Part shown: one piece after another, positions 1 to 5,485 of the stretch | How positions within the stretch are numbered: the first letter of the stretch is position 1 | Layout: every line of letters starts with the position of its first letter | From: Elstera litoralis | GTDB lineage: Bacteria; Pseudomonadota; Alphaproteobacteria; Elsterales; Elsteraceae | Length of the DNA: 9,943 bases | Direction: 5' to 3' | Assembly (NCBI RefSeq): GCF_000963705.1 | Contig: NZ_LAJY01000210.1 | Span: 1 to 9,943, forward strand | The notes under the pieces: generated by a model | Databases searched by the model: none | What the model saw: the letters and a program-made list of their open reading frames with translations, nothing else | Told to the model about the DNA's origin: nothing | Made by a program: the position numbers and the translations under genes

Positions 1-1
1 A

Positions 2-397
2 TTTCATCTGAACTACACTGAGTTAAAAACAGTTTTCAAACCTGATAATGAGCCTTTGAAACCTAATAGCAGTTTCGGTATCCCCGACACCCTGCGGCGC
101 GAGACGTTCCAAGCTTTAGGTAAACATTACGAGGTCTTGCACGCCACATTCATAAGAAACGGTGCGACCAATTATTGCAGCCAGTTCCGCGCCTATTGGA
201 GCAATGAAGATAGGCACGATTATTTATGGCAGCATATGGTCTCGGGCTGGCTCTGCACCTCCCGCAATCGCCCGATGCCGCCGGACGCGCTGAAAACGCT
301 CCTAACCCATATCACTTACAAATCAAGCGAGATGCCGCGCCCGGACGATATTGTTCGAATGCCCATCCCCGGCGAAGCGCCATCCTTGCCCCAATAG
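2..397 (+). CDS. Unrecognised protein, probably 5'-truncated by the window edge
   Basis: I do not recognise this protein. The frame is open from the first bases of the window to the TAG at 395-397 (131 codons), so the true start probably lies outside. A TTG at 56 could be an internal start giving 113 aa, but no convincing Shine-Dalgarno precedes it, only a weak AATGAG. The product looks soluble and mixed-charge, with aromatic-rich stretches such as YWSNEDRHDYLWQH and a Pro-rich C-terminus (PRPDDIVRMPIPGEAPSLPQ). It has no signal peptide, membrane segment or obvious catalytic motif. Codon use differs from the neighbours: ATA, AGA, AGG and TTA codons occur and the region is more A+T-rich, which suggests an accessory or acquired gene. 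A hairpin 30 bp after the stop may end its transcript. That it is coding is inferred from the long open frame only. Confidence 0.55.
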   Translation, partial: FHLNYTELKTVFKPDNEPLKPNSSFGIPDTLRRETFQALGKHYEVLHATFIRNGATNYCSQFRAYWSNEDRHDYLWQHMVSGWLCTSRNRPMPPDALKTLLTHITYKSSEMPRPDDIVRMPIPGEAPSLPQ

Positions 398-417
398 GCC
401 GCCTCACCAAGCAAGCT

Positions 418-446
418 TTGCCCCGCCGCGCGTCATCCGTTAGGAT
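418..446 (+). promoter_or_regulatory. Possible sigma-70-type promoter for fabI
   Basis: TTGCCC at 418-423 and TAGGAT at 441-446 are separated by 17 bp. Each box matches 4 of 6 bases of the general consensus, which would put the transcript start near 453 and leave a leader of about 54 nt before fabI. Some promoter is expected here because the upstream gene ends at 397 and fabI begins at 507. These boxes overlap the hairpin at 428-459, and no other pair in the gap looks better. This is inference from motif and spacing only. Confidence 0.3.
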
Positions 447-459
447 GCGCCGCGCTTTT
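428..459 (+). terminator. Hairpin with T-run downstream of the left-edge gene
   Basis: An outer arm GCGCG (428-432) pairs with CGCGC (451-455), and an inner arm CATCC (434-438) pairs with GGATG (443-447). The loop is GTTA, and a small asymmetric internal loop (T against CGC) separates the two arms. TTTT follows directly at 456-459. This is a plausible intrinsic terminator for the left-edge gene, separating it from fabI. The T-run is short and the stem imperfect. The inner stem also overlaps a possible promoter -10, so the two readings compete. Confidence 0.4.
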
Positions 460-492
460 GCCCCCGGCGGGCTGGAAATTCGGTGTTTAGAC

Positions 493-497
493 AAGGA
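493..497 (+). promoter_or_regulatory. Shine-Dalgarno site of fabI
   Basis: AAGGA lies 9 nt before the ATG at 507. It supports that start over the in-frame ATG at 528 (residue 8). Confidence 0.75.
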
Positions 498-506
498 AAA
501 GAGTGA

Positions 507-1325
507 ATGGTCTCTGCTGCTCCCCTGATGCAAGGTAAACGCGGGCTGATTATGGGCCTCGCCAACGATAAATCGATTGCCTGGGGCATTTCGCAAGCGC
601 TCGCCGCCCACGGGGCCGAACTGGCTTTCACCTTTCAGGGCGAAGCGCTGGAAAAACGCGTGCGCCCGCTGGCGGCGCAACTGGGCGCGACGGAAATTCT
701 GCCCTGCGACGTGAGCGACCTCAGCTCGGTCGATGCGGTGTTCGCCCATCTCGAAAAAGTCTGGGGTAAGCTCGATTTCGTCGTTCACGCCATCGGCTTT
801 TCCAATAAGGAAGAGTTGAAGGGCAAATACGTCGATACCAGCCTCGATAATTTCCTGCTGACCATGAATATCTCGGTCTATTCCTTCACCGCCGTCGCCC
901 AGCGCGCGGCAAAGCTGATGACCGATGGCGGCAGTATGCTGACCCTCACCTATTACGGTGCCGAACGGGTGATGCCGCACTACAATGTGATGGGCGTGGC
1001 GAAAGCGGCGCTGGAAGCCTCCGTCCGCTATCTCGCTGTCGATTTGGGCGGGCAGAATATTCGCGTCAACGCCATGTCCGCCGGGCCGATGAAGACGCTG
1101 GCGGCGTCGGGCATCGGCGACTTCCGCTATATTCTGAAGTGGAACCAGTATAATTCGCCGCTGAAGCGTAATACCACCCTGGAAGACGTGGGCGGCTCGG
1201 CGTTGTATCTGCTGTCGGACCTCTCTAGTGGCGTGACTGGCGAAACCCATCACGTCGATAGCGGCTATCACGTCGTCGGCATGAAGGCCGTGGACGCGCC
1301 CGATATCAACGTTTCGAAGGACTAA
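507..1325 (+). CDS. fabI: Enoyl-[acyl-carrier-protein] reductase (NADH), FabI
   Basis: This enzyme reduces trans-2-enoyl-ACP to acyl-ACP with NADH, the last step of each type II fatty-acid elongation cycle in the cytoplasm. The 272-aa length is normal for FabI, a divergent short-chain dehydrogenase/reductase. The N-terminal nucleotide-binding segment reads GLANDKSIAWGI (residues 17-28), the FabI version of the Rossmann glycine motif. The catalytic Tyr-x6-Lys is Y159...K166 in HYNVMGVAK, with the family's other conserved tyrosine at 149 (TYYGAER). The substrate-loop element DFR (205-207) and the C-terminal DSGYH (251-255) are also typical. These residues match the triclosan/isoniazid-type inhibitor pocket of FabI, so a sensitive-type enzyme is likely, though that is inference. 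The reading frame is intact. The aroC start follows the stop by 5 nt, so the two are almost certainly co-transcribed. Confidence 0.97.
   Translation: MVSAAPLMQGKRGLIMGLANDKSIAWGISQALAAHGAELAFTFQGEALEKRVRPLAAQLGATEILPCDVSDLSSVDAVFAHLEKVWGKLDFVVHAIGFSNKEELKGKYVDTSLDNFLLTMNISVYSFTAVAQRAAKLMTDGGSMLTLTYYGAERVMPHYNVMGVAKAALEASVRYLAVDLGGQNIRVNAMSAGPMKTLAASGIGDFRYILKWNQYNSPLKRNTTLEDVGGSALYLLSDLSSGVTGETHHVDSGYHVVGMKAVDAPDINVSKD
1317..1321 (+). promoter_or_regulatory. Shine-Dalgarno site of aroC, inside the fabI end
   Basis: AAGGA sits within the last codons of fabI and 9 nt before the TTG at 1331. It supports this non-ATG start, as does the conserved chorismate-synthase N-terminus (M-A-G-N-S-F-G). 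Confidence 0.65.
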
Positions 1326-1330
1326 GTCTC

Positions 1331-2403
1331 TTGGCCGGCAATTCTTTTGGCAGTGTTTTTCGGTTCACCACCTGGGGGGAAAGCCACGGCCCGGCCTTGG
1401 GCTGCGTCGTGGACGGCGTGCCGCCGCGCCTGCCGCTGACGGAAGCCGATATTCAGCCCTGGCTCGATAAAACGCCGCCCCGGCCAAAACCGTTTCACCA
1501 CCCAGCGGCGCGAGCCGGATGAGGTGAAAATCCTCTCCGGCGTGTTCGAGGGCCAAACCACGGGCACGCCGATTTCCTTGATGATCGAGAATGTCGATCA
1601 GCGCTCCAAGGATTACGGCAACATCGCCCACGCCTACCGGCCCGGCCACGCCGATTTCACTTATGATGCGAAGTACGGCATTCGCGATTATCGCGGCGGC
1701 GGGCGTTCGTCGGCGCGCGAAACCGCCGCCCGCGTTGCGGCTGCCGCGATTGCGCGCAAGGTGCTGGGGCCGGAGATCGTCATTCGCGGCGCACTGGTCC
1801 AACTCGGCACGCAGACAATCGACCGCGCGGCGTGGGACTGGGATCAGGTAGGCGAAAACCCGTTCTTCTGCCCCGATGCGGGGTCAGTTGAGCGCTGGAC
1901 CGAGTATCTCGACGGCATCCGCAAGGACGGCTCCTCCTGCGGGGCGATCATCGAAGTCGTGGCGTCGGGCGTTCCCGCTGGGTGGGGCACGCCGCTGTAT
2001 GAAAAACTCGATAGCGAAATCGCCCGCGCCATGATGACGATCAACGCCGTCAAAGGCGTCGAAATCGGCGATGGGTTCGCCACGGCGGCCTTGCGTGGCG
2101 AAGAAAAACGCCGATGAAATCCGCATGCTTGACGGCAAACCGCAGTTCCTCGCCAACCACGCGGGCGGGATTCTCGGCGGGATTTCGACTGGGCAAGATA
2201 TCGTCGTGCGGATGGCGATTAAGCCGACCAGTTCAATCCTCATTCCGCGCCAAAGCATCACCGCCGAGGGGGAGGAAATCGACGTACAAACCAAGGGCCG
2301 TCACGACCCCTGCGTCGGCATTCGCGGCGTGCCGGTGGCCGAAGCCATGCTGGCGCTGGTGCTGGTGGATCAAATGATGCGCCACCGCGCGCAGTGTGGG
2401 TGA
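1331..2403 (+). CDS. aroC: Chorismate synthase, frame broken twice in this sequence
   Basis: AroC converts 5-enolpyruvylshikimate-3-phosphate to chorismate using reduced FMN, the last step of the shikimate pathway. The TTG start gives the family N-terminus MAGNSFG and the first signature TWGESHG (residues 14-20). The second signature RGGGRSSARET is near 121-131 and the third, RHDPCVGIRGVPVAEAM, is near the C-terminus. The two conserved histidines of the family fall at about 19 and 106. The gene reads in three frames: 1331 to about 1470, about 1473 to 2104, then 2109 to 2403. Dropping one A from the run at 1469-1472 restores WLDKRRPGQNRFTTQRR, and dropping one A from 2104-2108 restores RGEENADEIRM. 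The corrected protein is 356 aa, normal for the family. An essential gene with all signatures kept points to sequence error, not loss. It follows fabI by 5 nt, probably as one operon. Confidence 0.93.
1469..1472 (+). other. Frame break 1 in aroC: extra A in A-run
   Basis: Four A's stand where three give the expected reading K-R-R-P-G-Q-N-R-F. The upstream frame otherwise runs into unrelated residues and stops at 1520-1522. Confidence 0.85.
2104..2108 (+). other. Frame break 2 in aroC: extra A in A-run
   Basis: Five A's stand where four give G-E-E-N-A-D-E-I-R-M. With five, the frame stops at 2115-2117, six codons after the last A of the run. Confidence 0.85.
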
Positions 2404-2420
2404 GCGTTCAATAATCAAAA

Positions 2421-2427
2421 AGGGGAG
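2421..2427 (+). promoter_or_regulatory. Shine-Dalgarno site of the AhpD-like gene
   Basis: AGGGGAG lies 9 nt before the ATG at 2437 and fixes that start over the in-frame ATG at 2458. The 33-nt gap after aroC holds nothing else visible. Confidence 0.7.
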
Positions 2428-2436
2428 AAGAAGGAT

Positions 2437-3009
2437 ATGCCGCAGCCGGATAAAGTGATGGACCTACACACGCCGGACGACAGCAGCCTCCCCGACGATT
2501 TGAAACCCTACTTCCAGAAGTGCCGCGACAAGCTCGGCATGGTGCCGAACGTGCTGCGCGCCTGGCTGTTGCGCCCGGAAAAACTGCGTACTTTCATCGC
2601 GAGCTATAACGAGTTGATGCTGGGCCAATCGGGCCTCAGCAAGCTGGAGCGGGAGATGATCGCGGTGGCGGTGTCTGCCGTCAACCGCTGCTACTATTGC
2701 CTCGTCGCCCACGGCGCGGCGGTTCGGCAGCTTTCGGGCGACCCCGAGTTAGGCGAAATGCTGGTGATGAATTACCGCGTCGCCGAACTTCCCGCCCGCC
2801 AGCGCACCATGTTGGATTTCGCCGTAAAATTGACCGAATCCCCAGCTTTAATCGCTACGCGGGATCGTGAGATTTTGCGGGAGCATGGGTTTAGCGACGC
2901 GGATATTTTCGATATTTGCGAAGTGGCGGGGTTTTTCAATATGACCAACCGCGTTGCCCACGGGGTCGATATGATCCCTAATCCCGAGTATCATCGCCAG
3001 GCACGATAG
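2437..3009 (+). CDS. AhpD / carboxymuconolactone decarboxylase-like peroxidase-related protein
   Basis: The 190-aa product belongs to the alkylhydroperoxidase AhpD-like fold and resembles the uncharacterised peroxidase-related enzymes. The core (residues about 68-100) reads KLEREMIAVAVSAVNRCYYC, followed by LVAHGAA. Cys85 and Cys88 form the CxxC pair, and His92 and Glu73 sit at the spacing of the proton-relay residues of mycobacterial AhpD. This predicts a thiol-dependent peroxidase or disulfide reductase acting on hydroperoxides in the cytoplasm, though the real substrate and reducing partner are unknown. There is no signal peptide or membrane segment. The frame is intact. It sits 33 nt after aroC and 11 nt before sppA on the same strand, so it is probably in the same transcription unit. 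Carboxymuconolactone decarboxylase itself is less likely given the CxxC pair. Confidence 0.88.
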   Translation: MPQPDKVMDLHTPDDSSLPDDLKPYFQKCRDKLGMVPNVLRAWLLRPEKLRTFIASYNELMLGQSGLSKLEREMIAVAVSAVNRCYYCLVAHGAAVRQLSGDPELGEMLVMNYRVAELPARQRTMLDFAVKLTESPALIATRDREILREHGFSDADIFDICEVAGFFNMTNRVAHGVDMIPNPEYHRQAR

Positions 3010-3013
3010 GGAG
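3008..3013 (+). promoter_or_regulatory. Shine-Dalgarno site of sppA
   Basis: AGGGAG overlaps the TAG stop of the preceding gene and lies 7 nt before the ATG at 3021. This suggests translational coupling between the two genes. Confidence 0.7.
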
Positions 3014-3020
3014 AGCCGCA

Positions 3021-4753
3021 ATGCGCCGGTTTTTGGTAGGTTGTTTGAGTATTCTGGGCGTTCTTTTTCTGCTGCTCGGCGGCGGTCTCGGCTATCTCGC
3101 TTGGTGGGGTTTCAGCACCTTTGAGGAGGCGAAAGCCCCTGCCCTGCCCACGCATCTGCTGCTGACGCTGGCCATTCAAGCGAGCCGCCCGCCAGCCAAT
3201 CGAATAACCCGCTGAAAGCCTTCACCGGCGACAGCCTGTCGCTGCGCGATATCGTTAGCCGCATCGACGGCGCGGCGATCGATGGGCGCGTGCAGGGCTT
3301 GTTCGTCGATTTCTCCAACGCCCGCCTCTCGCCCGCCGCCGCCCAAGATCTCGCCGCCGCCGTGCAGCGCTTCAAGGCCAAACGCAAGCCCACCTACGCT
3401 TTCGCCGATACGATGGGCGAGGCGGGCGGTGCCACCTTCACCTATGCCCTGGCCGCGCAGTTTGACCGCGTCTGGCTGCAACCCGCCGGGGCCTTGGGCA
3501 TCGATGGGTTGGCGCTGGAGCGGCCCTATCTTGCCGAAGCGCTGAAGACCATCGGTGTCGCCCCGCGTCTCGATCAACGCCACGAGTTCAAGGGCGGAAT
3601 CGATATGTTCACCGAAGCCGGGCTCGCGCCAAGCTTGCGCGGCTCCTTACAAAAACTCACCGACGATCTGCTGGGCCAAGCGGTCGAGATGATCGCCAAG
3701 GGCCGTAATATCTCTCCGGACGACGCGAAAGCCGCCATCGATACCGCGCCGATTGCCGCCCAAGACGCGGTAACGCAAAGCTTGATCGATCAAATGGGCT
3801 ATCGCAGCGATGCCCTGCGCGCGCTGAAAGACACGAGCCGCACGCAAGCCACCGTGTCCTTGGACGATTACCGCGTGCCCGATACGCTGCCGAATGCCGC
3901 CCTGCGCATCGCCGTTATCGAAGCCGCAGGCCCGGTCGTGCGCGGCGGCGAGAGCGACGATCCTTTTGCCGATGAAGGCAGTTTTGCCGCAGGCCGCGTG
4001 GTGGCCGCCTTCACCGCCGCCGTGCAGGACCCGACGGTGAAGGGCATCCTCTTCCGCATCGATTCGCCCGGCGGCTCCTATGTCGCCTCCGATACCATTT
4101 GGCAGGCCGTGCGCGCCGCCCAGGATGCTGGCAAGCCCGTCGTCGCCGTCATGGGCACCTACGCGGCCTCGGGTGGTTATTTCGTCGCCGCGCCCGCCGA
4201 TAAAATCATCGCCCAAGCGGGCACGCTCACCGGCTCCATCGGCGTCTATAGCGGCAAATTCGTGCTCTCCGGTCTGTGGGAGAAGCTCGGCATTCGGTGG
4301 GAACGGGTCGCCAGCGGCGCGTCGGCGGGGCAAAACAGCCCGAACCGCGATTTCACCCCGGCGGAATGGGCGCGCTTCCAGGAAAGTCTCGACCGGATTT
4401 ACGCCGATTTCACCCAGCGCGTCGCCGCCGGGCGGAAGATTCCGATGGAGAAGATGGACGCTATCGCGCGCGGCCGGATCTGGAGCGGCGCTTCCGCTAA
4501 AGATGCGGGACTGGTGGACCGTCTCGGCGGCATGACCGAAGCCGTGGAAGAAATGCGCGCCCTGCTGCGCCAACCCGCCAATACGCCGCTCCGCCTCGTC
4601 GATTACCCGGCAGCACAGAATAGCTTCGATAAGGCGCTGAAACTCGTCTCGAAGCTGGAGCAAACCGCCGTGCGGATCGAGGGCGTGCGGACGCAGTTGG
4701 AGCCGTTGCTGAACGGGGAAAGCCTGTATGCGCCGGTTGGGACGCCGCGTTAA
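3021..4753 (+). CDS. sppA: Signal peptide peptidase SppA, long (67K) type, frame broken once
   Basis: SppA is an inner-membrane serine protease of the S49 family that degrades signal peptides left after secretion. The N-terminus has two arginines and then a long hydrophobic stretch (about residues 4-30, rich in Leu/Gly), which would anchor the protein with its body in the periplasm. Two tandem S49 domains follow. The first supplies the general-base lysine in HEFKGGID (codon 3590-3592, about residue 191). The second supplies the nucleophile serine in AASGGYF (codon 4169-4171, about residue 384), followed by TGSIGVYSGKF. This split Lys/Ser dyad is the mark of the long E. coli-like type. Frame is lost between about 3160 and 3203: the first frame stops at 3213-3215, while homologous sequence (NNPLKAFTG) continues in another frame. 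One missing base, perhaps in the C-run at 3188-3190, gives 577 aa. The stop overlaps that of tlyA. Confidence 0.92.
3160..3203 (+). other. Frame break in sppA: one base missing
   Basis: Adding one C to the CCC at 3188-3190 joins ...LTLAIQASRP to ASQSNNPLKAFTG. The linker between the membrane anchor and the first domain varies within the family, so the exact base is uncertain within this interval. Confidence 0.7.
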
Positions 4754-5483
4754 GGTTTACGGGCGGCAATGAGGAATTCCTTATTGCCGTCCGGTCCCTC
4801 AATCGGGCTGGGCACGAGACCGATGATAGTCCAGCCTATCTGTTCGCTCAACCACGCCTGAATTTTCGCACAGACCGCGTCGTGCTGCGCCGCATCGCGC
4901 ACGATGCCGCCCTTGCCGAGATTGCCGCGCCCCACTTCGAACTGCGGTTTAATCAGCGCGACCAGCGTGCAGCCAGGCGCGGCGAGCGCCAGCGCGGCGG
5001 GGAGCACTAATGTCAGAGAAATAAAGCTGGCATCGCAGACAATCCAGGTCGCGGCCCCAGGCGCGCCAGATGATCCGCCGTTAGGTCGCGGGCATTGGTT
5101 TGATCGAGGGCTTCCACGCGCGGGTCGATGCGGAGTTTTTCGGCGAGCTGCCCCTGCCCCACGTCCAGCGCTAAAACGGCCTCGGCCCCGCGCGCCAGTA
5201 GCACCTCGGTAAACCCGCCGGTGGACGCACCGATATCCAGCGCGCGCACGCCGGTGGGATCGAGCCCGAAAACCTCCAACGCGCCGAGCAGTTTCAGCGC
5301 CCCGCGCGAGACCCACGGATGATCGGGCACCAGCAGCCGAATGGTGGCAGGATCGGCAACCTCGGCCCCGGCTTTGGTGGCGATTTTTCCGGCAAGCTCG
5401 ACCTGCCCGGCCAGGATCATTTGCCGCGCCCGTTCCCGCGAGGCGGCGTGCCCGCCCGCAACCAGGGCCTGATCGAGCCGCAT
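4750..5483 (-). CDS. tlyA: TlyA family rRNA (cytidine-2'-O)-methyltransferase, frame broken once
   Basis: TlyA uses S-adenosylmethionine to 2'-O-methylate cytidine in ribosomal RNA. Short Gram-negative forms are known to act on C1920 of 23S rRNA. The N-terminus is an S4 RNA-binding domain (about residues 1-60, MRLDQALVAGGHAASRERAR). A FtsJ-like methyltransferase domain follows, with the SAM loop DIGASTGGFTE (83-93). The K-D-K-E tetrad of 2'-O-methyltransferases is K64 (RGALKL), D151 (IVCDASF), K179 (ALIKPQFE) and E236 (NKEFL). The first frame stops at 5013-5015, while homologous sequence resumes in another frame. Adding one base to the CCCC at 5055-5058 joins ARLG to AATWIVCD and gives 244 aa. 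The ATG is only 2 nt after the dxs stop with no clear Shine-Dalgarno, so coupling to dxs is likely. Older 'hemolysin' labels for this family are misleading. Confidence 0.93.
4760..4793 (+). terminator. 34-nt near-perfect inverted repeat after the sppA stop, inside the tlyA end
   Basis: The arms are 4760-4776 and 4777-4793, centred on GAATTC. Fifteen of 17 positions are Watson-Crick pairs. The other two (4763/4790 and 4771/4782) are G-T, so the + strand RNA can pair along the whole stem with G-U wobbles, leaving a four-base AAUU loop. The minus-strand RNA would have A-C mismatches at both places. It begins 6 nt after the sppA stop and covers tlyA codons for about residues 232-242, including the conserved NKEF. 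No T-run follows on either strand, so a classic intrinsic terminator is not shown. A 3'-end protecting or transcription-pausing hairpin for sppA mRNA is the likelier role. Confidence 0.5.
5055..5058 (-). other. Frame break in tlyA: one C (G on the coding strand) missing
   Basis: With five G's on the coding strand the reading is A-R-L-G-A-A-T-W-I-V-C-D. With the four present, the frame runs into unrelated residues and stops at 5013-5015. Confidence 0.8.
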
Positions 5484-5485
5484 TT

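Noticed and set aside
312..1271. 319-codon open frame on the minus strand opposite fabI
   Set aside because: It lies antisense to an unmistakable fabI and has no recognisable domain or ribosome site; long antisense frames are common in GC-rich DNA.
1469..2108. Programmed ribosomal frameshifting at the A-runs in aroC
   Set aside because: Chorismate synthase is not known to use recoding. The runs are short, no downstream pseudoknot is evident, and similar breaks of both signs occur in four other unrelated genes.
3021..3050. Lipobox-like LVGC near the SppA N-terminus (residues 5-8)
   Set aside because: The cysteine is at residue 8, leaving too short a hydrophobic region before it. The hydrophobic stretch continues to about residue 30, as expected for a membrane anchor.
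3647..4663. 338-codon open frame on the minus strand opposite sppA
   Set aside because: It is antisense to the S49 protease coding region, has a low-complexity Gly/Ala/Arg/His composition and shows no family motif.
4750..5483. Haemolysin function for TlyA
   Set aside because: The S4 domain plus FtsJ-type methyltransferase tetrad identifies an rRNA methyltransferase; haemolysin is a legacy label.
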